The notes below the pieces were generated by a model, which saw only the letters and a list, made by a program, of their open reading frames with translations, was not told where the DNA came from and did not search any database. From Elgaria multicarinata webbii (taxonomy: Eukaryota > Chordata > Lepidosauria > Squamata > Anguidae), in the NCBI RefSeq assembly GCF_023053635.1, contig NC_086172.1:121495681-121559680 (forward strand): a DNA stretch of 64,000 nucleotides. The letters run 5' to 3'. Of the stretch, positions 46,351 to 57,379 are shown piece by piece; the stretch's first letter is position 1; each line of letters opens with the position of its first letter. A program made the position numbers and the translations under genes.

Positions 46351-47359
46351 TCCTGCCATGCTGCGAGGAGCAGGCTTCCAGCTACAATTGGAAACTGCCT
46401 CACCCGGAGAGCTTTAAACCACCACCACTGCCCTTTTAGAAAAATGTAAAGGTATAAGATACTGTCCCCATGTTGTATTAGTGTGGCAATAATGATTATT
46501 CCTTTTTCAGCACTGGTCTGCAATCTGACTTGAGGAATTGTAGCAAGTGTGACTTAGCTACTGAGAAGAGTTTTGAACATGGATCACAGCAGTCCCAACT
46601 TTCAGCACGCACTCTTCTTCACTGGAAAAAAAATAAATTAACTCAGTGGGACTTCTTTTCAAATCAGTAAGTTTACACTGGGGTTTAAATCACTCTTATG
46701 GAAGAATTGCCTTGCTGGGTCATCAGATCAGGCACTGTTTGGGGAGGAGCAAATAAACCGGCAGTGAATCATAGAAGAATAGGAGACTGTTTAGTGCAGA
46801 GCAAAGAAACGTACTGTTTTGCTATTAAAGTTTGAGCTTTGTACTTTCTTTGAAGTTGTAAAAATTCCTACGTGTCTGCACTGCTCAAGTTTCAGTTTAA
46901 AACAAAAATGAGCAAAATCGGTCCAGTAGAACTCTAGTAATAAGCCTTACACTACCATATTCTTATATAAATGTGTCAGAAATACAGCTTCTCAGCATTT
47001 AAGGGATAGGGCTGTAAACACTGAGCATGGTTTTATGTGTGCCGTTAACACCGGATCGAGCATGGACCCAAGCTAGGACAAAGAGGACGCACAAATTATA
47101 AAGCAGAAGGCTTTATTAAGATTAAGGGTAGGGTAAATATATGGGAAAAACAATGAAGAATAACTTGGAACATGCATAGCATAAAAAACCCAGTAACATA
47201 TAAAACAATAAAACCTTAACTGTTGCTACCTACTTGCATGTAGGGCCTCACGCCCTTCATCATGGTTCTCTCTACACCCTTTCGCCAATAAAATCAGAAC
47301 TGGAGGGTTGTGGCAAGTTCTGAGTTATAAACTAGTTTTCCTGCCATTCCTTTCGCCTT
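46351..47359. other. Intergenic stretch, nothing recognised
   Basis: AT-rich sequence. A weak GCAATCCTA-family trace (CAGTGGGACTTCTTTTCAAA) lies at about 46645-46665. Confidence 0.4.
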
Positions 47360-47457
47360 CCCACTTCCTTCTTGGTGCCAAGGTTTGCCACTTTTGTAAA
47401 CTGCCCAGAGAGCTTTGGCTATGGGGCGGTATATAAATGTAATAAATAAATAAATAC
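47360..47457 (+). mobile_element. L2-type LINE 3' tail
   Basis: AAACTGCCCAGAGAGCTTTG, GCTATGGGGCGGTATATAAA and an (AATA)n tail. Only the 3' end is present. Confidence 0.8.
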
Positions 47458-48109
47458 GGCTGTTTGCCGTTCCTCCAGGGCCTTTGTGATGCAGACTTGG
47501 TACATAGCAATGCTAGGATTACCCTTCTGACCTCCGTTTCACCCCTCCCTTGGCCTCCAGGTGGCCAGCCAAGGTTCTTTGACATTCAGATTTTGTATTC
47601 ACTGATATCAGGCTAACTACATAACCCATTGGTCTTCTGCTCAGCACAGTCTGTTTTCCTTTACAAGGGCTATGTGTCTAGTAAACAAATGGTGGTGCAC
47701 AGTGAATAGATGTGTGTAATGTGTAATGTGTGTATCTTAACAAATGATAAGGTACACAGGTGTATACCTTTTCTCAAACATCCAAGCTGCTACATGTGAA
47801 AAAATGATATTAAATACAAATAATATGAAATAATCATTTCTGAGATTTTGGGTATGGAGGAACTTTTCTCAATTCACAATTTAAGACTAGGTTCCCTTTG
47901 TTTTTTCTGTTATACTTTTCTATTATTCTTAGCACTCACAATCATTGACAGCTCTGCCATGATCTCACCAGGATCATCATTACAACACAAATATAATTAA
48001 GGATGGGTGTTTAATTAAGATCCTACACCACCTGCTTAAGGAACAATCTGTTATATATGCAGATGACTGAGTTTCATAGGCCTTCTCAGTCTTAATCAGT
48101 TTTGCCTTA

Positions 48110-48250
48110 GGCCACAGCTAGACCTAAGGTTTATCCTGGGATCATCCAGGGTTTGACCCTGCCTGAGCACTGGATCCCCTGTGTGACACCTAGATGAACA
48201 GGTTTGACCCCTGGATGATCCAGGGATAAACCTTAGGTCTAGCTATGGCC
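48110..48250. mobile_element. 141-bp palindromic MITE (copy 2)
   Basis: Same length and ends as 44499-44639 (GGCCACAGCTAGACCTAAGG to CCTTAGGTCTAGCTATGGCC). Flanks are TTA on the left and ATA on the right. The outer 20 bases of the two arms are inverse with one mismatch. Confidence 0.85.
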
Positions 48251-49263
48251 ATAGTCTGGTTTCTGAGTTCAACATATATTAGCAGAGTTGTTTAAATAGT
48301 AGAATGATAAACTGACAGGTGGTACATTCATTCAATGTTTCAGCAGCACATCCTCCTAGCATTATTACATGTTTAAAAATATAGTTATGGCAAACATGTA
48401 CAATAACACAATTACTTTACATGTCTTGTAAAATTAATTTGGGAATATGGAATCAATTTTTCTGCAAATGCCTTCAGAATTTTTCTTCTCTTCTGTGTAA
48501 TAGTTGGTTCCCAGTTTTCTGAAACTTGGTCATTCAGTAGGGTCTGGTGTGACGAGGACAGCAGTCCTATGGCCCCTAGACAGCATCTGTGGGGCCATAG
48601 GATTTTTTGGATCCCTAGATCCAAGGCCAGAGACAGGGCTCGGACCCAGGACTCCGAGCTGTCCTCCTCCTCACAGCCAGTGTGGAAAGAACCAAGCAGG
48701 TTGCCTCTCCAACACTGCAAACCCCAGCGTGGAGAGAAGGGTTTGGAGCAGGTACTAGTGGGCAGGGAGGGGACTGGGAAAGCAGGGATACAATCTATCC
48801 TCAGCGATCTCCTGCTTCTGACTCTCCCCCTCCACGATGCCTCAGCTAGATACATGAAAATGCCCATCTAGTTAAAATACTGTGCCGGAAGAGCAGTGCA
48901 GCTCCTGCTCTGCTTTGGATATTCATATGCCTCTAAGTTCGGAGACTTTTGAGTATCAAGGGCATAAACAATAGGACTGCACCCTAAGAAATGCAAACTA
49001 GGACATGTTAATACAGATAGGAAGGTATGTCCATTGAGTCCTATGGGACAAAATAAATAGGCTGCAGTCAGGAAACTTCACCCTCCAAAGAAAGTGGAGA
49101 CACCAGATACACATCAGGTTTAGCCTGCACTTCAGTGATCTTCCAGAATATACCCCTTTACTTTCTGTCATACACAACAGTGACTGCTGCTCACCCCTGA
49201 GAGTACTGGCAGGAAACTGCTGTGATGGGGTGGGGGTGGGACAGAATATGTCCCCAGCATCTT

Positions 49264-49267
<4 letters not shown>
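48251..49267. other. Intergenic stretch with a GC-richer block
   Basis: Bases 48540-48860 are GC-richer and open in several frames (up to 151 codons on the minus strand), but I see no known domain. CCTATGGCCCCTAGACAGCA at 48568 faces GGGGCCATAGG at 48591-48601, a short inverted repeat. A GCAATCCTA-family trace is at about 48970-49065. Confidence 0.4.

Positions 49268-49317
<50 letters not shown>
49268..49317. repeat. (TG)n(AG)n microsatellite
   Basis: About 18 TG units followed by an AG run. Confidence 0.95.
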
Positions 49318-49335
49318 AATCTCTATAGGATGCTG

Positions 49336-49950
49336 CCATGAATGTAAAAGGAGCCCTGCTGGATCAGACTAAAGGTCCATTTAGTCCAGGATCCTGAGGT
49401 GTATTTAATGTTATTCCTCCTTAGGGTAGAACCATTCAAATTGATTAGACTAAAGTTAGACTAACATTGGATACAACGCCATTTTGCACAGTGGCCAAGC
49501 CAAGTAGATACCTCAGGGAAGATCAGCAAGGCAATATCCCTCACCCACTGTTGCTCCATAGCAATTGGTATTATTCAGCAGCGTACTCCATTGAGTGTAC
49601 TCCATTTCCCTTTAAAACTACTGGCCATTATCACACCTTGCAGCAGTGAATCCCACAAATTAATTATGCGTTGAATAAAGTAGTGCCTTTAGTCTGTCCT
49701 GAATCTCCTGCCAATCAATTTGACTGGATGGTCCTGGGTTCCAGTGTTGAGAGAAACTTCTATCCATTTACTCTGCAACATGCATATTTTTTATTGTTGT
49801 CCATTACTTCCTTCCCCCATCCCAAACTATAAAGCCCCAAACATTGTAGCCTTTTCTCGCATGGAAGATTCTCCAGCACCTTGTTCTCTTTGGTTATCCT
49901 TTTCTACAACTCTCCAGGTGTACAATATCTTTTACCTTGCTCCATGGTGT
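49336..49950 (-). mobile_element. CR1-like LINE 3' region
   Basis: GGAGCCCTGCTGGATCAGAC, AAAGGTCCATTTAGTCCAGG, then AGTCTGTCCTGAATCTCCTG and CCAATCAATTTGACTGGATG. The second half corresponds to the block just beyond the end of the copies at 657 and 3233. Confidence 0.55.
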
Positions 49951-50039
49951 TTTTACAATATTTTGTAAAATATTTTGTAAAATTATTTTCTTCCCTGCCT
50001 GTTATAATAATAACAACAGACATTTGCTAGTCTGTCACA

Positions 50040-52193
50040 TTCTATTTATTCTTTACTTAGACTGCAGCCTTCAAATGCAGTGTCAGGATAGCTTACAATA
50101 AAACACCATAAAATGACAAAATAAGTTAAAAACATCAACTCTAGGCAGTATTCAAATAAAACAGATCACTCTAGCTATCATGATCAAGAAAGAACACCCA
50201 GAGCAGAGTTGTGCAGATGAGGGGGACAGACTAGTAACTGGCTCAGTCCTCAATAGCTCCATTGTATTCTATGGGACAAAATAAACAAGCTGTATTTTGG
50301 GATAATTTGACACAATCCTGCCTGCTTCCCCAACACATCTGACACTCAGTGATCTAACATCAACTAACATGTACCTCATGGGGTGCAATGTGTCTGTGTA
50401 TAAAGAATGCAGGGGCCCATGCAATATGCCTTTTGTCCCTGGATTACCATGAGTAAGGCTAAAGACTGCGAGTCATTGTGACACATCTAGACTTTGTGGG
50501 GAGGTGTGAAGTTTTGAACTTAGACAATATTATATTTATAGGTTTATTGATGCTATTTTTATTTGTTAATTTTAATACTGTTTTGCCACCTGTCAAGTAC
50601 TGTGAGGGGGGAGGATACAGCTCCCCAGGAATCAAAATTCCCCCCTCCCCAATTTCCCTGAGTGGAGGTTCAAGCTAGAGCACAGTAGAATAAGAAAAGT
50701 AAACCTAAACACTTCCATTTAATGATGGACATTTTACCATGTCTTAATTGGACCACCAACTTGTTCTTCCCTTCCCTGTTCCAATATATCAACAACACAG
50801 GGCAAAAGTATATTATTTTATTAAGTGTCTAATATGGAATCTTCTCCAAAGTCTTTAAAGTTGATACAATACCCCCTATTCCTTCTATATTCATTCCATT
50901 AGAAATATGTAATTATGCTTCGTTTGTTTAGGCTTACAACCTGGAACTCAAATGTCTTAAGACAGCAAGTACGATGTACTTGCATCCTGCTTTGGTATTT
51001 ATCTCCTCAAGTCTCAGCACGTTAAGCAAGTCTAGTATTGTAACAATGTGAATAATATGTTGTAAATAACAAACCATTGTTTTAAGTTGTAAACCACCTT
51101 GAGTGCTTTTCAGGAAAAGGGTATAGAAATGTAATTTTAAATAGGGCACACTTTACCAGGGCCCAGAGGTTCAGGGGGTTCTAGTCTGAGTTAAGCTCTT
51201 TACAATAAGGAAAATATTGATGCTAAATTTTAGATTATGCTTGAATTTCCCTGTTTGTGTAATCACTGTTTTAAACACGTTTCTCATGAATCCTTTGGTT
51301 CAACACCCAGTCCAATACATTCCCAAAACTAAGTCTAAGCATGTGTAACTGGAATAATTGCACGTTCCTCCCTCCGTTTCTACCCCATTCTTCTGTTGCT
51401 ACTCCTGCATTTCTTTTTAAAGTTCTAGATGTTTGTGTTCATATAAAGGATCTCTCCTTTGCTATGGGAGATTGATGAGTTTAAATCCATGTTGTTTTCA
51501 TAACTTTCTAAACTGATGCAACCAGATATGAACTCATTTGCCTATATTTACCATCTCACATTAATGTTCCTTATTAAAAGATATTTGGGGCTCCCCTTTC
51601 ACTTTTGGATTTGTAAATACTTTCATATACCCTTTGAGAAATCTAATATACTTTGGCACAAACATTATAATTTTGTCCATGAAACAAAGGACGCTATACT
51701 ATTCCCATTCACAATTGCAGGTGCTGCTGGATTAATAAGGCCAGACAAGAGTGCTAAATTATGTAGCAGAAAAAAGGAATACTTATATAATTTATCACAG
51801 TGTACAAGTCAAGTCTGCAATAAATTTCAGGTAGCAATCTAAACTCAGTTGTTTAGAACCTGATTACCCTGTACACAAGATGCTTTTTATGGCACTTTGC
51901 AATGCTTTAACATATAACATTTTATCAGGACAATCATATTCTCTGTTATCATATGTGTCCTTGATAAACTATCCACCAATAAGTCAGAACATTAAAAAGA
52001 AGAATGTACTGAAATACTGAGAATTCATGGACTCAGTTGCAGCATGCACAATGAAACTAAGATACTCTATTAGTTCAAAATATAATAATCTCATCCCCAT
52101 TGCTTTCTTTTGCTGAAATTTTAAGGGAAACCAGGATCTACCATGTTTGTTTCCATGTTTATTCTTAAATCCAACTTGGTATGTCTCATTATA
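50040..52193. other. Intergenic and HARBI1 3' flank, little recognised
   Basis: Bases 50060-50180 look like an old LINE 3' region (GCTTACAATAAAACACCATA). A LINE-type tail (AAACCACCTTGAGTGCTTTT) is at about 51080-51145. The HARBI1 transcript should end somewhere here. AATAAA occurs on the minus strand at 52158-52163, only about 30 bases after the stop, and may or may not be used. Confidence 0.4.
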
Positions 52194-52570
52194 TTAGCTA
52201 AAATGAGTGAGCAATAATTCCTGACGAACCCGATAAGCTTCAGAGTCAATTGATTCTTTATGCTCATATTCTTCCTCTGGCTGTTCCATCTGTCCTGTTG
52301 TTGGAGATGACCATACATCCAGTCCATGCTCCAGAGAGATGTTATGAAGCACACAGCAAGCCAGGATGATGTGGCTGGCTTTCTCTGGAGAATATTGCAA
52401 TGTGCCCTTCGACCCATCCAGACAACGGAACCGGGATCGAATTGTCCTGAACGATCGCTCAATGACATTATGAGTCGCTGAATGTGCCATGTTATATCTG
52501 TGCTCTGCAGGTGTCTCAGGGATATGGAGTGGGGTCATTAGCCAAGAGCGAAGAAAAAAAGAACTATCAC
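52194..52570 (-). CDS. HARBI1: HARBI1 exon 3, C-terminal half of the nuclease
   Basis: Encodes residues 225-348 after the acceptor TGTTTGACAG|GTGATAG, from DSSFFLRSWLMTPLHIPETP to ELLLTHFS and a TAA stop. HARBI1 is a domesticated Harbinger-type transposase found across jawed vertebrates; published work links it to the Myb-like partner NAIF1 for nuclear entry. The glutamate of the DDE triad is placed at residue 261 in SATHNVIERSFRTI. The C-terminal acidic segment EQPEEEYEHKESID is conserved with human. Spliced length 348 residues versus 349 in human. Confidence 0.97.
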
Positions 52571-52861
52571 CTGTCAAACACAAAAATGAGAGTTCACAAA
52601 TCAAATAGGAACAGAAAATTCTAGTTTGATCTCCAGTAGCTGAGAGTAACATTGGACATCCATCTGAAGTCATCCCCCCCAACAAAGGGAACAGAGTTAA
52701 AGGTTTATTTGTTCAACCTTTGTTTGTTTAATCTTCATAGAGAGAGCACTAAGGTCTAGGGAATTATGTGACATAAGTATGTTATCTTACATGTCAGTGA
52801 ACTAAACAGAAATTCCACCAGAACAGACTTTCAGAGAGGTCAGCCATCAGAATGAACTTAC
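52571..52861 (-). other. HARBI1: HARBI1 intron 2
   Basis: 291 bases from TTG|GTAAGT to GACAG|GTG, splitting the glycine codon 224. No repeat recognised. Confidence 0.9.
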
Positions 52862-53531
52862 CAAGTAGCCAGCCATCTTTGTGCATCCCAGCTTCAAACT
52901 GGTTCCTGAGGGCTGACTGTTGCAGCACAGTATAGTCCTGCATGCTGCCTGGCCAGTGTGTTTCTGCACATAGTAACATTCCTCTGGCATCACACACCAT
53001 CAGGCAGTTTAAGGAATGAAGACCCTTTCGATTCACATATGACAAGTCCTCAGCATTGGGCGCCTTTATGGCTACATGGTTGCAGTCAACCAGTCCTAGA
53101 ACCCCTGGCATACCTGCTAGTCCATAAAAGTCATCTTTCAAATGTTGCACTGAAACTTCATCCTCTGGGAAATGAATGAACTGAGAGGCCCTCTCCACCA
53201 GGGCCTCAGTAACATTGGCAACGCAACGGCTCATAGAAGCCTGACTAATGCCAATGGCATCTCCCATGCGAGTCTGGAACGAGCCAGAAGTGTAAAATCC
53301 TAATGCAGCAAGAATTTGTGTCTCTGGGCTAATGGCCCTGGATCGTTGGGTAGGACGAGAAAGGTTGGCACCCAGAAGATCCACCAGAAAGTAAAAGAAT
53401 TGACGTGGGAAGCCATACATAGACAGTAGATACTCATCAGTGACATCCTCCAACTTGAAGCGGTCAAGTGTCCTATGTCCACGACCATAGAGCAAGAGAT
53501 CACAATCAAGAACTGCTATGGGAACAGCCAT
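52862..53531 (-). CDS. HARBI1: HARBI1 exon 2, start codon and N-terminal half
   Basis: ATG at 53529-53531 opens [20 protein letters not shown]. Upstream in-frame codons belong to intron, because an acceptor (CTCTTATGCAG|GTGAG) lies at 53555, so this start is preferred. The exon encodes residues 1-224: a helical N-terminal part ([40 protein letters not shown]) and the start of the DDE nuclease domain. I place catalytic aspartates at 149 (GLVDCNH) and 199 (GSMQDYT). The coding sequence is intact over two exons, while every other transposon gene in the window is broken, which fits a host function under selection. Confidence 0.97.
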
Positions 53532-53554
53532 GATGGGTTGATCTCTGTACTCAC
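53532..53554 (-). other. HARBI1: HARBI1 5' UTR part of exon 2
   Basis: Twenty-three bases between the acceptor and the ATG. Exon 1 should lie in the CpG-rich promoter near 57.3-57.5 kb. Possible donors there are AAG|GTAATT near 57290 and CAG|GTGACT near 57432, neither confirmed. Confidence 0.7.
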
Positions 53555-54866
53555 CTGCATAAGAGCCAAAATAAGGAAATTTAGTATATAGAGGAAAATA
53601 TTTTACTACTGCCATCTTCATCTTAGTTCAGTTAAGCACAGCTATACCTGTTGGCTTAAAGTGGCACTATTTGTGAATAGGATTTCAAAATGAAATTATA
53701 AATATATACTCTGGTTTTAGTACATACTAACTCTAGTTGATGTGAGACTGAACATGCAATTCACAAAATGTAAGAGAAATAGAATAAACATTCCCACAGT
53801 TCTATTAACATTCCTGAACCCTACTAGATAAAGCTTTACTGGAAAGATGGAAATGAGATCTCCATGGGATCCTTTTATTAATTTCATCCAAAGGTTCAAT
53901 GAATCATGGTCACAGTTCTGGCAAAGTTATAATGGAAAATTTTTGAAACTATGTATAATTTTGCACAGTGCCATGGGACATAATTCACAGTACAAGAATG
54001 CACAATTACTATTGACCTAGGGTCATATACAACCATGCAATTGTAGAGCACATTCCACAAGCAATTAGTGCCATGTTTATGTTCTCTCTCTGAACCTGTT
54101 AAGCAAGTCTAGGAAAGTTTGTTTCTCTTTTCTGTGTCGGTGTATAAAATTAATTGAAGTGTACTAGGCATGAGGGTGTGAATCAATACTTAAGTTGGTG
54201 TTATTCTTAGAAACATGCAGCACTGAAAAACTGTGAGTTACTTTGTTGAAATTCATATCCATAAACTGTGAACTCCCTCAAGTTTCCCAGGACAGCTTTT
54301 TCTTTCTTTCAGCGCAAATAAAATCTAAAACTCTAGGAAGTCTAGGGTTGTTCAATTAATGAATACATGTAATGGAACTATGCACCTATAAGTTCATGTT
54401 ACATAAACAGAGAGGCACCACCCAACTGCTCTCTTCCATTATTAAACAAGTCTGTCAACACTGAGAGTAGTTGTTGTTCTTGGAACCAAAGGGAGTTCCA
54501 ATCGTGCAAAATCAAAGTTTCAACAAAGTTAAGTACTATTTCTTGCTATCCTGATTTTTCCCCATGTCTGCCAATGTCCCCCTGTAATTGGAATAGAAAG
54601 GAGGTAAGTAGGAGTCTAATCAAATGACAACAGAAGGGCCACTTTGCTGGCAGATATAACCTGTAAGGCTACAGTTATATCTACACTAGAAAATCTGTTC
54701 TTTTGGATTCAATTGCTGGAAAGTGCCCAAAAGTGAAAACCTAAGCTGCATTACTTGCTCTTTCCTGTATCTAATTTACATTTCATATTCGCATAGGTTG
54801 CTTTCAGAACATGCGGACAAGGTTTGATTGTTAATCCCTTCTCAGACATTAGTATCATACAGTGTA

Positions 54867-55094
54867 CTGGTTCACACAACATGGCATGGCTTGTTGTAGG
54901 TTATTTAACCCCTGACAAGGTGTGACACCACGGGTGCCGTTTTTCATATACAACCTCCACGAGAGTGGGTTGTGTAAGGGTTAAAGAACCCCCACACAAC
55001 CCATGATATAGTCTTAGGGCTGGATATGCAAAATGGCAGCTGCACTCCACTAGGTTAAATAACCCATGGTGGCCTGTCATGTCATGTGAACCAG
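54867..55094. mobile_element. Fold-back element with CTGGTTCACA ends
   Basis: Starts CTGGTTCACACAACATGGCA and ends GTCATGTCATGTGAACCAG. Inner words GGTTATTTAACC and GGTTAAATAACCCATGG also mirror each other. Related by the TTCACA-type arm to 8108-8430. Contains TATGCAAAATGGCAGCT. Confidence 0.7.
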
Positions 55095-55369
55095 CCCAAT
55101 ATATCTTATTAGTTCTTTCGCTGTATACTCAAAAAGTGTTAATTGGTCCTCTAAAAAAAAAACACTGATGGAGGCAATTAATTATACTAGGCAATTAATT
55201 ATACCATACAAGAGTAGTTAGCAAGGCTTATCCTTTCTGCAGGTTTTTCATTAAAACAATTCTCTGAAAGCTGTAGTTTGAGATAAATATTGGGAACAAA
55301 TACTTTGCCCTAGATGTAACTCAAAGGAAACCAAACTTATTCTGATAGACCAGTAAAAGTATGTGTAGG

Positions 55370-55510
55370 TAGACTTAGGAAAGGAGGAACCTCTCATGCA
55401 AGCACTTGAGTCATTGCTGACTCCTAGAGGGACGCCTGCTTTCGCTGACGTTTTCTTGGCAGACTTTGTAGCAGGGTGGTTTGCCATTGCCTTCCCCAGT
55501 CACAAGGTAG
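55370..55510. mobile_element. SINE-like repeat
   Basis: GAGTCATTGCTGACTCCTAG, TTTCTTGGCAGACTTTGTAG and GGTGGTTTGCCATTGCCTTC look like a common reptilian SINE. The last word recalls the BovB-derived tail GTTGCCATTTCCTTC. Family uncertain. Confidence 0.4.
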
Positions 55511-55854
55511 ACTTAATAAGGTGCTTAAACATTTGTTTTGCATTATGACCTAAAGATCATTAATGTTATATAGCTCCCAGAGTTCTACCTCATAAAGCAT
55601 TTGTACATGCACTTGGCTTTGAAAACATTACATGCTGGTAATAAGATCATAAGACTTCTTGCAATGTATTGACAGCTTCCAGTTTTAATGTAAACACAGT
55701 TTTCTAAGTATTCTGGGAAGAGAAAATGATATCCAAGTACTTTAAACTCTTAATTTGCTCAATCACATGACTGCCCATTACTGTGCAGCAGAGATCATGC
55801 AATACCATATAACTGATAAAATCCAATTGTGTCTATCAGCAAATTAATTCCGCC

Positions 55855-56010
55855 TTCTCCTTGCGGCTCCCCCTAAAAATCTGTGTCAGAGGGTTGGTGG
55901 ACTCTCTGGAGAAGATTTTGAAAGTACATGGGGGCTACAGGAAGGAAAAGGACAGGAAAATTCCACTGTGCAAGTGAGCATTTGCTCACACAATGCTGGA
56001 TGTAGCCCAA
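55855..56010. mobile_element. Fold-back element, GC-rich family (copy 3 of 3)
   Basis: CCTTGCGGCTCCCCCTAAAA and ATCTGTGTCAGAGGGTTGG face CTCTGGAGAAGATTTTGAAA and GTACATGGGGGCTACAGG. The most decayed of the three copies. Confidence 0.6.
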
Positions 56011-57167
56011 TATCTTAATCAGCAATAATGCAAAAAAATAATCAAGAGAAAAATGTGAAGGCACAGAAAAATCCAAACACAACTGTTGTGGCTACTGATT
56101 CTTAGTTTGTCCCTTCACTCATCCTGTGGATGAATAACAGATTATATTGGAAAAATGTTACCTTCTTCAAACTGGTACAAGTTTTCACCCTAATCTGATC
56201 CTGAAAAAGAGGCCCCCACTTCCAAGTGATGACCACCCTCTTCCCAATATCCTGCTTGCCCTTGAGTCTAATGCCAAGTTTCTCCGCAAGTAAGGTGTGG
56301 GCTGAAGGAAAGGGCCTACAAAAACTGTATGACAACAACTGTGCGTTACCTATAAATACACCAATTGCTAGGAAAGTTTCCAGCACAAGCACAGGCTTCT
56401 GCTACCAAGTCACTACCATTAAAGACAAATGCTAACACAAAAGTAATGAAAGTTGACAAATGGGTAATTACTTTGTAACAGTAAAGGACAAGGCTGTATA
56501 TCTACTTAGAAAGTTCCTTCTGATCTGAAGCAGGTAATTGTTAAACTCACAATATATTGTAACTGGTGTGTTCTTAATACCCAGAACAACATTTTGAGGG
56601 GAATAGATGGAAAGTGTGAGGCATACCTCAGGCATATTAATGTATAAGTATGTCTTGTTCTGTCTTGTAATGCACACAGAGCCCACTTAACTGAGCTCTA
56701 TCTTTTGGGGAGCAGGGGAATACAATAGCCTTACGCTGTCCAAGCACACTGCAGAGTCCCTGGATTCCCAACTTGTGCACTATGGGAAAGGTATTCACCT
56801 TACTTCAGAAATAGCCAATTGGTAGCATGTAAGTAAGATCCTAAACCATGTTTCTAGCCCCTGATGGTCCTACTGAATTTTAATCACTGTGCTTTAAAAG
56901 CTTGTCAACAGTTTCACTTGGAAACAAATTAAATCTATTTTAAGCTTAATAAAAAGCGTGATATTCCCAACTTCAATATTAAATATTTCTTTGGGATGTT
57001 GTATGTAATATGTAATCTATATATTTGAAGATAGCTATGCCATATATGATCCATTACTGCGACCCCCCTAATGCTAGATGGCAGCAAGTTTATTAGGGGA
57101 ATAAGAGAAGCTCCTCGAGGAGGGAAAACTGGGAGAACGATATTAAGATAGGCAGGTTAACATTTCA

Positions 57168-57245
57168 AAATGACAGAGTGTCCTGTAACACCATAAAGAC
57201 TACTATATTTATTATGGCAAAAGCTGTTTAGGATACCACAAAACT
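57168..57245. mobile_element. Short interspersed repeat fragment
   Basis: GAGTGTCCTGTAACACCATA, AAGACTACTATATTTATTAT and GGCAAAAGCTGTTTAGGATA echo the inner repeat at 44212 (CTTGTGGCACCTTAAAGGCT). Confidence 0.45.
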
Positions 57246-57379
57246 CTGTTGCCTTTCTTGCAAAAGGCGGCTGCCTTTCTGGAAATTACCTTAAAAATGA
57301 GAGACCGTAGAACAGGGATGAGCTAACGGCATCCCCAGTGCAGGAAGATCCTTTAAACGAAGCATCTCGCAACCACAGT

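Larger units (their letters stand above)
53555..57280 (-). other. HARBI1: HARBI1 intron 1
   Basis: About 3.7 kb with fold-back elements at 54867-55094 and 55855-56010, a SINE-like piece at 55370-55510 and a short interspersed repeat at 57168-57245. Bases 53600-54860 and 56010-57160 show nothing recognised. Confidence 0.7.

Noticed and set aside
48412-48867. 151-codon minus-strand frame in the AMBRA1-HARBI1 interval
   Set aside because: Lies in a locally GC-rich block open in several frames; no motif. I kept only a note on the block.
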